Positions 17,062 to 24,343 of a DNA stretch of 52,695 bases are shown piece after piece. Both the position numbers and the translations under genes were made by a program. The notes beneath the pieces are model-generated. The model was not told the DNA's origin and did not search any database. It saw nothing but the letters and a program-made list of their open reading frames with translations. Source of the DNA: an uncultured bacterium (GTDB taxonomy: Bacteria; Patescibacteriota; Patescibacteriia; UBA1558; GWA2-36-10); NCBI GenBank assembly GCA_903855135.1, contig CAINYB010000025.1:1-52695 (forward strand). The letters are read 5' to 3'. How positions within the stretch are numbered: position 1 is the first letter of the stretch; each line of letters opens with the position of its first letter.

Positions 17062-18738
17062 CTATTTTAAATTTTTAGTCACATAAGTACCCTCTAGCTC
17101 ATAGCCAAGTTTACGATAATAATTTCTGACACCGATGCCAGAAATGACAGCAACTTTATATAGACCTTGTTCTAAAGTAATACGCTCAGCTTCGGCCATC
17201 AATCTTTTACCTAAACCTAAATGTTGGGTATTGGAAATTGCACCATCCTGAGCCTCTGGCGAAGGATCTTCGTCATCAACATTGAGAGCCGGGATCATTT
17301 TGCCATAGACATGAAGCTCACGTACTAGGGAAGCATTTTTTAATTCTGCTAAAATATTTTCTTGTGGTTTATCATTGATACGCAAACGTAAGAAAGCATA
17401 AACTTTAGTATGGTCATGATTTTCAAAACTCAAAAACCATTCGCGGCCTTGAGAGGCGCGATATTTGCGCGTGACTAATTCTACACTTTTGATATCAAAT
17501 AATTCACCCTTGACTTCACGACAACGTAAACACTGACAAGCTTTGCCTTGTTTTTTTAATTCTGCCTGTAAGTATTGTCTTAAGTTGGTGATACGGTTAC
17601 CAGCAATAATGCTTTCTTCGGGGATATCACGGATCAAGCGATTAATACGCATGTATGGTGGTACTAATTTTTTTACTTCTAACAATAAATCTAACAATTC
17701 TTTTTCACTAAAAGGTTTATATTTTCCCTCTTGAAACCATTTGTTTAATTCAGCAAATTCATTGACTACACAAGGGTAAATTTTTAGTTGGTCTGGTTGT
17801 AAATCTTCACTTTCAAAAACATATTTAAACATCGCTAAATCTTTGGCTGGACTTGAGCCTGGTAAGTCTGGCATGTAGTGATGATCGACTTTAAAACCAG
17901 CGTCTTTCAAGAGGTGAGTGGCCAAAATAGATTGCTCGACACTATGTCCGCGTTGGATCAAATCCAAAATTTTATTGTCTGTATGTTGGACGCCGAGTTG
18001 GACACGAGTACAACCTAAAATTCTTAGTTTTTTTATTTCTGTTTCATGGATAAAGTCAGGACGGGTCTCTAAAGTTAAACCAATGATTTTATAACGAGCA
18101 GTTTCATTAATAGTCTGCTCTTCACTTAAAGATAATTTTTCGCGTTTTATTATCTTCTCATTGCCATTCCTCGCCGTAGGCGAGGAATTATTAATCATTG
18201 TATTAGCTGCATAAAAACAATCACGAATAAAATCATGCTGATATTGATCAGGATAAACTGACCAAGTACCACCCAAAACTAAAATTTCTATTTTATCTAC
18301 CAAGTGGCCATTGTTTTCTAGGGCTTGGATACGCATAGTTACTTGACGCTCAGCATCAAACAAATTCATCTTGGCGCGCATGGCAGCGGGCTCGTTAGAT
18401 AGATAGCTTTTGGGCATATCTGACTCAGTTGGACAGTAGATACATTTTCCCGGACAAACAAAAGGTTTGGTCAAAACTGTGATGACTGATACACCAGATA
18501 AAGTACGAACGGCGCGTTTAGTAAACAGCTCGGCTATTCTTTCGTCATTTTTTAAACGGCCAGATTTGACTAATTGACGATAAACTAAAATTAGGTTAGC
18601 TTTAGTAGTAGGAGCTAGATGCTCAGTAGAAAAGACTTGTCTTAATTTTTTGACAAAGTCTAAATCTGAGGCATATTTGGTGTTTGCCAGCTCAATTACA
18701 ATATTTTCTAAAATTTTTTCGTCTATAAAATCTGCCAT
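17062..18738 (-). CDS. elp3: Elp3-family radical SAM/GNAT tRNA U34 modification enzyme
   Basis: Elp3 forms 5-carboxymethyl on wobble uridine of tRNA from acetyl-CoA and SAM. This single-chain version has 558 residues. N-terminal helices; a radical-SAM domain with CPGKCIYC (about residues 93-100, Cys ligands for 4Fe-4S), ILVLGGTWS, GLTLETRPDFI and RVQLGVQH; an RCREV zinc-type region; and a C-terminal GNAT domain with HLGLGKRLMAEAERI and VISGIGVRNYYRKLGYELEG, nearly the Elp3 consensus. No other Elongator subunit is present. An in-frame palindrome (18166-18188) adds residues near 184-192. The start codon shares CATG with the divergent Trm9-like gene, which suggests a common pathway. Confidence 0.93.
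   Translation of the reverse strand: MADFIDEKILENIVIELANTKYASDLDFVKKLRQVFSTEHLAPTTKANLILVYRQLVKSGRLKNDERIAELFTKRAVRTLSGVSVITVLTKPFVCPGKCIYCPTESDMPKSYLSNEPAAMRAKMNLFDAERQVTMRIQALENNGHLVDKIEILVLGGTWSVYPDQYQHDFIRDCFYAANTMINNSSPTARNGNEKIIKREKLSLSEEQTINETARYKIIGLTLETRPDFIHETEIKKLRILGCTRVQLGVQHTDNKILDLIQRGHSVEQSILATHLLKDAGFKVDHHYMPDLPGSSPAKDLAMFKYVFESEDLQPDQLKIYPCVVNEFAELNKWFQEGKYKPFSEKELLDLLLEVKKLVPPYMRINRLIRDIPEESIIAGNRITNLRQYLQAELKKQGKACQCLRCREVKGELFDIKSVELVTRKYRASQGREWFLSFENHDHTKVYAFLRLRINDKPQENILAELKNASLVRELHVYGKMIPALNVDDEDPSPEAQDGAISNTQHLGLGKRLMAEAERITLEQGLYKVAVISGIGVRNYYRKLGYELEGTYVTKNLK
18166..18188. repeat. Palindromic repeat inserted in frame in elp3
   Basis: ATTCCTCGCC-GTA-GGCGAGGAAT, a near-perfect palindrome. 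On the coding strand it is read within the NNSSPTARNGN stretch, in a region between conserved radical-SAM motifs that varies in length in the family. The core GCC-GTA-GGC matches the element in the gyrA leader. Confidence 0.75.
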
Positions 18739-19396
18739 GTCAAATGATTTAAAAACAATTTATAATGCGATTGCTGAAGAATTTTCTGCTTCACGAGTGT
18801 ACCCATGGGAAGAATTACAAGTTTTTATACCATATATCAAGGATAATTTCAAGGTATTAGATCTTGGTTGTGGTAATGGTCGTTTACTCAAAGTTTTGCA
18901 AGAGTCTAATAAAAAGTTTGATTACTTGGGTCTAGACTTTGCTGATAACTTGATTACGTCAGCAAAAAAGCAATTTCCTGAGTTTAATTTTCAAGTTGGT
19001 GAAATGGAAAACTTAAAATTAGAACCACAAAGTTTTGATATGGTTTTTTTGATAGCTTCTTTTCATCATTTACAAACTAAAAAAGACAGGGTCAAAGTTT
19101 TAAATAATATTTATCAAGCCTTGAAACCAGGGGGCTATTTATTTATGACTAATTGGGATTTACGACAAAAAAAATATCTGAAAAACTTTTTTAGTCAGTG
19201 GTGGAAAAAAAGAGCTTGGAATGATGTGTTTATTTCTTGGCAAAAATATTTGGGTGATAAGCAAAAACTATGGCGTTATTACCATAGCTTTACAGAAAAA
19301 GAATTAGCCAATTTATTATTACAAACTGGCTTTAGGCTCGAGCCCAAGGGAGTGTATAAAACTAAGTGGAATATTAATTGTTTAGTAAAAAAATAA
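18737..19396 (+). CDS. Trm9/ALKBH8-like SAM-dependent methyltransferase
   Basis: A 219-residue class I methyltransferase. The N-terminus IYNAIAEEFSASRVYPWEEL resembles the Trm9 family start (Y..IA..FS.TR..PW). Motif I is VLDLGCGNGRLL (about residues 40-51), then FDMVFLIASFHHL and ALKPGGYLF. The C-terminal part has WNDVFISWQ, RYYHSFTEKEL and TKWN, all recalled features of Trm9, which methylates cm5U34 to mcm5U34. With divergent elp3 beside it, a tRNA wobble methyltransferase is the best guess, but this rests on pattern memory. Other family members methylate small molecules. I chose the ATG at 18737 because family similarity starts there; an upstream in-frame start at 18650 would run antisense inside elp3. 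Confidence 0.75.
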   Translation: MSNDLKTIYNAIAEEFSASRVYPWEELQVFIPYIKDNFKVLDLGCGNGRLLKVLQESNKKFDYLGLDFADNLITSAKKQFPEFNFQVGEMENLKLEPQSFDMVFLIASFHHLQTKKDRVKVLNNIYQALKPGGYLFMTNWDLRQKKYLKNFFSQWWKKRAWNDVFISWQKYLGDKQKLWRYYHSFTEKELANLLLQTGFRLEPKGVYKTKWNINCLVKK

Positions 19397-19410
19397 ATCT
19401 TAATTAAAAC

Positions 19411-19434
19411 AGAACCCCGCGTATGCGGGGTTCT
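19411..19434. terminator. Bidirectional terminator between the Trm9-like gene and mscL
   Basis: Symmetric hairpin AGAACCCCGC-GTAT-GCGGGGTTCT between convergent genes. The core resembles the GC-rich repeats of the window, so a repeat may serve as the terminator. Confidence 0.7.
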
Positions 19435-19442
19435 GTTAGTTT

Positions 19443-19757
19443 TTATTTGATTTCGTCTGGCTTAGCTAAAAGTTTTTTGACGACGATAAAGATGATAAAA
19501 GCTAAAATTAAAAAGTGAATTAAAGAGCTTAAAAATAGCCCATAAGCGATATGAAGTTTGTGCCAATTAAAAGTCGCATTTTGCCAGCCACCAAGCGGAA
19601 GCATAGGATTTAAAAGTGGCATAAATAGATTATCGACAAATGATTTGACGAGTTCATTGACCGCTTGCCCCATGACAAAGGCCACAGCGACTGATAAGAC
19701 TTTATATTCTTTTAAGAATTCTTTGAATTCATTTACTACTTTTGGTTTTTTTATCAT
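19443..19757 (-). CDS. mscL: Large-conductance mechanosensitive channel MscL
   Basis: MscL opens under membrane tension during osmotic downshock. It has 104 residues, shorter than the usual 130-150, mainly in the periplasmic loop. The first helix FKEFLKEYKVLSVAVAFVMG and following VNELVKSFVDNLFMPLL match the pore-lining TM1 region; TM2 is HFLILAFIIFIVVKKL. A short charged tail ends the protein. It lies downstream of three membrane-protein genes on the same strand, separated by 56 bases that include a small palindrome, so it may have its own start of transcription. Confidence 0.92.
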   Translation of the reverse strand: MIKKPKVVNEFKEFLKEYKVLSVAVAFVMGQAVNELVKSFVDNLFMPLLNPMLPLGGWQNATFNWHKLHIAYGLFLSSLIHFLILAFIIFIVVKKLLAKPDEIK

Positions 19758-19774
19758 AAAATTGTGTGCTTATA

Positions 19775-19790
19775 TCTCGCGTCCGCGGGA
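19775..19790. repeat. Palindrome upstream of mscL
   Basis: TCTCGCG-TC-CGCGGGA, a short GC-rich hairpin of the same kind as the others in this window, in the mscL leader/promoter region. Confidence 0.5.
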
Positions 19791-19813
19791 TAAAAATAGG
19801 CATTAATAATTTA

Positions 19814-20464
19814 TTATTTGATTTCTGTAGGACGAAATAGCGAAGAAATTGTAAATTTATTATATTCTAATATTTTTAAAATTATAAAAGCGATATTTAA
19901 AGCAATCAAACCAAGGGTATCTTCTGCTTCTTGCGCTAATAAAATTTGGTGAGCACTGATAAGAGGTAAGAGCAAATAGCTTAGAGATTGGACTCGTTTC
20001 CAATTTTTTTTCAACCAGCGCATAGAAAAATTATTGGAAGTCAAATATAAAATGACTAAAAATAAGCCAGCTAAAGCACCGGTAAATAGGAAATTGTTTG
20101 GTGGCAGATAATTTTTTATATTATAAATTTGTAGAGCCAAAATATGACCAGTCAAGTGAGCAAAAGCAAGATAAAAACACAAGATACCCATTTCTCGACG
20201 ATAGGTGAGTAGCCACATCAATTCTTTATAGGCAATAATTTTTACCAGTGGCTTAATAAATAATACCAATATTAAAACTTGCCAGGCCCATTCGCCAAAC
20301 TGGGAAAATAGTTTGGAGTTTTGTGTAAAAATCAAAGTGCCAAGTAGCAAAAGGGGTATAAAAAGATAAATGATAAAATGAATTTTTTGGCGAAATTTTG
20401 TTGATTGCAAATAATTAATCCATATGGATAATTTGTTTACTAGAGTATTGTTTTCATTTTCCAT
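19814..20464 (-). CDS. Ferric-reductase-like (MsrQ-like) haem membrane protein
   Basis: 216 residues with about six membrane segments. LLTYRREMGILCFYLAFAHL matches the conserved RRxLGL..F.Y...H segment of the ferric-reductase-like transmembrane family (MsrQ/YedZ), with His in TM positions (AFAHLTGH and SAHQILL) that could bind b-type haem. LTSNNFSMRWLKKNWKRVQSL matches the LTS...RrLG..WkrLh segment. MsrQ normally feeds electrons to MsrP, but no MsrP gene is in the window, so the partner is unknown. An extended -10 (TGCTATAAA, 20473-20481) lies eight bases before the ATG, so it may be transcribed separately from the gene above. Confidence 0.75.
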   Translation of the reverse strand: MENENNTLVNKLSIWINYLQSTKFRQKIHFIIYLFIPLLLLGTLIFTQNSKLFSQFGEWAWQVLILVLFIKPLVKIIAYKELMWLLTYRREMGILCFYLAFAHLTGHILALQIYNIKNYLPPNNFLFTGALAGLFLVILYLTSNNFSMRWLKKNWKRVQSLSYLLLPLISAHQILLAQEAEDTLGLIALNIAFIILKILEYNKFTISSLFRPTEIK

Positions 20465-20472
20465 AGATATAC

Positions 20473-20481
20473 TTTATAGCA
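20473..20481 (-). promoter_or_regulatory. Extended -10 of the ferric-reductase-like gene
   Basis: Minus strand TGCTATAAA, overlapping the stop of the upstream MgtE-like gene and eight bases from the ATG. Confidence 0.5.
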
Positions 20482-21031
20482 TGATTAAGCTAGTAATTAT
20501 GCCATAAATAATAACACTGGTCATATCTTGAATTACAGTGGCTATTGGCCCAGTGCCAGCTGCTGGATCTTTGTGGGCACTTTGTAATATTTGGGCTACT
20601 AATAAGGCTACTATGGGTGCGGTGGCTATAGCGATACAGGCGGATAATCCTATGCTTAAGGCAAGTAAAATATCTTGTAGCCACCACAGAACAATTAAAC
20701 CAGAAAAAAAGCCAAAGATTGAGCCAAATATTAAACCTAAAATAAATTCTTTATGTAAGTAGGTGTAAAATTTTGTTTTACCAGATTTTAAATCACGAGA
20801 ATAAATAGCTTCAGTTTGTGTGCCAATAGCATCAGCAATGTAGATGATAAAAGGCATGAAAAATGCGACATGAATATTTTCAGTTAATACCTTTTCAAAG
20901 TTAGAAGTGATGAAAGAAATGGTGATGCCCAATAAAAGACCTAGCACCAAAGATGGTGCTCTTAATCTCACTAAAGTTTTGATTGATTCAGAATCATCAT
21001 CAGCATATAAAAACTTTTTTATACTTTTCAT
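20474..21031 (-). CDS. MgtE-type integral membrane domain protein
   Basis: 185 residues corresponding to only the membrane domain of the MgtE/SLC41 magnesium transporters. Segments RAPSLVLGLLLG, VAFFMPFIIYIADAIGTQTE (the MP...GtQt motif) and KDPAAGTGPIATVIQDMTSV (the DPA...GP..T...D motif that binds Mg2+ in the pore) are present, with about five helices. The cytoplasmic N domain and CBS domains that gate MgtE by Mg2+ are missing, so any transport would be regulated differently. It starts one base after the dedA stop, so the two are co-transcribed. The substrate ion is inferred, not shown. Confidence 0.78.
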   Translation of the reverse strand: MKSIKKFLYADDDSESIKTLVRLRAPSLVLGLLLGITISFITSNFEKVLTENIHVAFFMPFIIYIADAIGTQTEAIYSRDLKSGKTKFYTYLHKEFILGLIFGSIFGFFSGLIVLWWLQDILLALSIGLSACIAIATAPIVALLVAQILQSAHKDPAAGTGPIATVIQDMTSVIIYGIITSLIML

Positions 21032-21032
21032 G

Positions 21033-21653
21033 TTATTTATTTTTTTTAGCTTTTAAATATTCAAAAAGAATTGGTAATAAAGATAAAATAATAATTATCA
21101 AAATTACCCAGCTTAGATTATTTTTGATGTATGGTAAATTACCAAACAAATAGCCAGAAAAAGTAAATAGTGACACCCAGGCTAGACCGCCAATAATATT
21201 AAAACTAATAAAAGTGCTATATTGCATTTTTCCTACTCCAGCCACAAATGGAGCAAAGGTGCGGATGATAGGCACAAAGCGAGCAAGGATGATAGTTTTT
21301 TTTCCGTATTTAGCAAAGAAGTTTTTAGTCCTTTCTAAGTGTTCAACCTTGATAAATCTCGCAAAGACTTTTTCACCAAAATAATGTCCCAGCCAATAAT
21401 TTACCGTGTCACCCAAAATAGCGGCTAGACTGAGAATGAAAAATAATAACCAAATATTAAAGTCACCTAGAGCTGCCATAGCTCCAGCTACAAATAATAA
21501 AGAATCACCAGGTAAGAAGGGGGTAATGACTAAGCCAGTTTCTAAGAAAATGATCAAAAATAAAAAGCCATAGACCCAAAATCCATAGTTTGCCACTAGA
21601 GCAGCTAAATGCGCGTCTAAATGTAAAATAAAGTCTATTAAGGTTTTTAGCAT
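21033..21653 (-). CDS. DedA-family (VTT domain) membrane protein
   Basis: 206 residues of the DedA/SNARE-associated family, several of which flip undecaprenyl phosphate or other lipids. Motifs: FLETGLVITPFLPGDSLLF, GDTVNYWLGHYFGEKVF, and the F.KYG....ILARFVPIIRTFAPFVAG block with conserved Arg and Pro residues. About five hydrophobic segments. It is first in the minus-strand membrane operon. Its extended -10 is six bases before the ATG. Confidence 0.92.
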   Translation of the reverse strand: MLKTLIDFILHLDAHLAALVANYGFWVYGFLFLIIFLETGLVITPFLPGDSLLFVAGAMAALGDFNIWLLFFILSLAAILGDTVNYWLGHYFGEKVFARFIKVEHLERTKNFFAKYGKKTIILARFVPIIRTFAPFVAGVGKMQYSTFISFNIIGGLAWVSLFTFSGYLFGNLPYIKNNLSWVILIIIILSLLPILFEYLKAKKNK

Positions 21654-21659
21654 GAGTCT

Positions 21660-21668
21660 ATTATATCA
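21660..21668 (-). promoter_or_regulatory. dedA extended -10, six bases before ATG
   Basis: Minus strand TGATATAAT, then six bases, then ATG at 21653. Same layout as glyA and uvrC. Confidence 0.7.
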
Positions 21669-21755
21669 TTTGCTGTATTTTCAAGCAATTTAGCCACTGG
21701 GTAGCCTTTTTCTTTTTTTCTTAAAATATGCTAAAATTACCATAAAGACAGTGGT

Positions 21756-21780
21756 TTTACTCCCGCCATGCGGGAGTAAA
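21756..21780. repeat. Palindromic repeat upstream of the bactofilin-like gene
   Basis: TTTACTCCCGC-CAT-GCGGGAGTAAA, a strong palindrome about 55 bases before the start codon. A possible -10 (TAAAAT preceded by TGC) lies just upstream of it near 21731-21736, so it may form part of the leader. Confidence 0.65.
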
Positions 21781-21833
21781 TTAGCCAAAGTTTTTTAAAG
21801 ATAGCGGTTTAATAATAAATTAGTAAAAAAATT

Positions 21834-22970
21834 ATGCTTAAAAAAATCTCTTATTTTTTCCTATTTTTTAGTCTTTTTGCTCTTCCCTTGAGCTTATTTG
21901 CTAAAGAGGAGATCGAAACTAAACAAGTCAAAGTATCAGTTGATCAGACTATCAATCATAATTATTATGTAGCTGGTGAAAATATCGAAATTTATGGCAC
22001 CATCAATGGTGACTTATTTTTAGCTGGCGAAAATATCCTTATCGATTCAGCTAATATCAATGGTGATGTTTTTGTAGTAGCTAAAAATGTAGATATCAAA
22101 GGTAATGTCAAAGGTAATGTCCGAGCGATTGTTGGTGAAAAATTAAATCTCACAGCTGATGTAGAGCGTAATGTTTCTTTTGCCGGTAAAGATTTGAGTC
22201 TAGCTAATACTAATAGTATCAAGGGTCATTTATCAGTTTGGGCAGAAAAAGTAGACTTGCAAGGTGGTTTGGTAGGTAATTTAGAAGGATCTATGCAAAC
22301 TTTAGTTTTAAATAATAGCATTGGTGGTTCAGCTAATCTTTATCTCTGGCAAGCCCAAGACAATAATTGGCAAATCAGTGAGACTGCTAAAATTAATGGC
22401 GACGTAAATTATCATGCTTTACAAGAGAAAAATTTTTTCAAACCAGAGCAGGTAGCGGGTAGCATTAATTTTACGAAACTAGACAAAAATCAAAATTCAA
22501 AATCTATCACTGATATTTTATGGACCATGGTTTTGAAATTTTTCTCGCTCTTAGTAGCTGGTATGCTAGCTTTATATTTCTTTAAATCATTTTTTCATAG
22601 TGCGATGGCTAAAGTACAAGCTAAACCTTGGCAATTAATTTTATGGGGCTTATTATTTTTACTAGCCGGGCCTTTAGTTTTGTTTTTAGTCGCTATGACC
22701 ATCATTGGTTTGCCAGTGGCAGTGATTGCTTTAGTTTTATGGGTGATCATGCTATATATGGCGCAAGTAGTATCAGCTTGGTTAATCGGTTGGTGGTTAA
22801 AACATAAGTTTTTTAAGGAAAAAAATTGGACAGATTTAAGCGTGCTAGCTTTTGGCATCTTAGTCTTGATTATTTTATGTAAAATACCAGTGCTTGGTTG
22901 GCTAGTCGTAGTTTATTTATATTTAGTGAGCTTTGCTTTGCTTATTAAACCAGTTTTTGCCAAGAAATAA
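21834..22970 (+). CDS. Exported bactofilin-like beta-helix protein with C-terminal membrane segments
   Basis: 378 residues: signal peptide (about 1-23, ending LFAKE), then a repeated-strand region (about 35-210) with many G-x-I/V-x-G-D/N turns such as YGTINGDLFLAGENI and NINGDVFVVAKNV, typical of the polymer-forming (bactofilin-type) beta-helix. The C-terminal 150 residues have about four to five membrane helices. In CPR and other bacteria such polymer-forming plus membrane proteins are common but uncharacterised; an envelope scaffold role is an inference. It is followed after 4 bases by the phosphohexomutase gene, so they are probably one operon. Confidence 0.75.
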   Translation: MLKKISYFFLFFSLFALPLSLFAKEEIETKQVKVSVDQTINHNYYVAGENIEIYGTINGDLFLAGENILIDSANINGDVFVVAKNVDIKGNVKGNVRAIVGEKLNLTADVERNVSFAGKDLSLANTNSIKGHLSVWAEKVDLQGGLVGNLEGSMQTLVLNNSIGGSANLYLWQAQDNNWQISETAKINGDVNYHALQEKNFFKPEQVAGSINFTKLDKNQNSKSITDILWTMVLKFFSLLVAGMLALYFFKSFFHSAMAKVQAKPWQLILWGLLFLLAGPLVLFLVAMTIIGLPVAVIALVLWVIMLYMAQVVSAWLIGWWLKHKFFKEKNWTDLSVLAFGILVLIILCKIPVLGWLVVVYLYLVSFALLIKPVFAKK

Positions 22971-22974
22971 TTAT

Positions 22975-24339
22975 ATGGAAACTAGTATTTTTAAAGCTTA
23001 TGATATCAGGGGCGTTTATCCAAAAGATCTAAATGAAGATACAGCTCGGTTTATTGCACAAGCCTTTATAAATTTATTAAGCGTAAAGCTAAATAAAAAG
23101 CCAGAAGATCTAGTCATCACCATAGGTCGTGATGTGCGTCTAGCTTCAGAGCCATTAGCCAAAGTAGCTATTAAAACTTTTTTGAGTAATGGTGTCAAAG
23201 TAGAGGATTTGGGCTTAGTGTCTACAAATGATTACTACTTTAGTCTAGGTACTTACACTTGTGATGCTGGTATGATGGTCACCGCTTCTCATAATCCACC
23301 CCAGTACGGCGGTTTTAAAATGGCTTTTAAAGAACAACCGAGCGGGCCAAATTTTTTATTTATCAGTGGTAAAGAGCTACTAGTAGAAGTAGAAAAAATC
23401 AAAATTTTACCAGAGCCAAATCTCAAAGGCGAGCTACTCGCTAGAGATATTTTTGCTGATCATTTAAAACATGTTTTTTCTTTTGTAGATCTTAAAAAAA
23501 TAAAGTCATTGAAAGTCGTAGTTGACGCTGGCAATGGTATGAATGCTATTATGGCAGAAAAAATTTTTAAACAATTACCTTGTGAGCTAGTGCCTCTATT
23601 TTTTGAACTAGATAAAGATTTTCCAAATCGCCCACCAAATCCTTTGGCTTCAGGTGCTTCAGAAAAAATTGCTAGCAAGATAAAAGAAGTCAAAGCTGAT
23701 CTAGGTGTCATGTTTGATGTTGATGGTGATAGGATGTTTTTGTTAGATGAACAAGGCAATTTATTAAAAGGGGATATAACTTTGTTGCTATTAGCAAAAG
23801 TATTTTTGACTAAATATCCAGGATCTGCCGTTGTTTATAATTTAATTTGTTCCCATGCAGTCAAAGAGCTTATCAATTCTTGGGGCGGACGTCCGATCAG
23901 AAGTGAAGTTGGCTATATGAATTCAGCTAGGCATATGAGAGAAGAGAGTGCTATAATGAGTGGTGAGGTTTCTGGACACTTTGCTTTCAAGGATAATTTT
24001 TATTCTGATAATGCTTTTATAGCTATGTTGTTGGCCTTAGAGAATATATCTGTGGACGGTAGAGCCTTGTCTGATATTAGCAAAGAGTTTGTATTGTATT
24101 TTAGAGGTGATGAAATTAATTTGACCATAGCTGATATTCCGGCGGCTTTAGAGAAAATAAGAACTAAATACGCAGGTAATATTTTAGATGAAATAGATGG
24201 CATCACCGTCGAGTTTGCTGACTGGTGGTTCAATGTCAGAGCTTCAAATACTGAGCCTTTGCTACGTATCACTATCGAAGCGAATACCCATGATATATGG
24301 GAAGAGAAAAAAACAGAATTATTAACATTATTATCATAA
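22975..24339 (+). CDS. Phosphomannomutase/phosphoglucomutase
   Basis: A 454-residue alpha-D-phosphohexomutase that interconverts hexose 6-phosphate and 1-phosphate and so supplies sugar nucleotides for surface polysaccharide. Motifs: AYDIRGVYP at the N-terminus, the catalytic phospho-Ser in TASHNPPQYGG (near residue 104), the Mg-binding DVDGDR (near 249), sugar-binding GEVSGHFAF and the phosphate loop SNTEPLLRI near the end. I chose the ATG at 22975 over an upstream in-frame start at 22933, which overlaps the previous gene. The family does not fix the preferred sugar, so no symbol is given. Confidence 0.93.
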   Translation: METSIFKAYDIRGVYPKDLNEDTARFIAQAFINLLSVKLNKKPEDLVITIGRDVRLASEPLAKVAIKTFLSNGVKVEDLGLVSTNDYYFSLGTYTCDAGMMVTASHNPPQYGGFKMAFKEQPSGPNFLFISGKELLVEVEKIKILPEPNLKGELLARDIFADHLKHVFSFVDLKKIKSLKVVVDAGNGMNAIMAEKIFKQLPCELVPLFFELDKDFPNRPPNPLASGASEKIASKIKEVKADLGVMFDVDGDRMFLLDEQGNLLKGDITLLLLAKVFLTKYPGSAVVYNLICSHAVKELINSWGGRPIRSEVGYMNSARHMREESAIMSGEVSGHFAFKDNFYSDNAFIAMLLALENISVDGRALSDISKEFVLYFRGDEINLTIADIPAALEKIRTKYAGNILDEIDGITVEFADWWFNVRASNTEPLLRITIEANTHDIWEEKKTELLTLLS

Positions 24340-24343
24340 GCAT

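Noticed and set aside
18650-18736. Longer start for the Trm9-like methyltransferase
   Set aside because: The extra 29 residues would be antisense to conserved elp3 codons, and similarity to the family begins at the ATG at 18737.
20490-20687. A 65-codon minus-strand reading frame overlapping the MgtE-like gene in another frame
   Set aside because: The MgtE motifs are in the longer frame; this one is a composition shadow rich in Ser, His and Arg.
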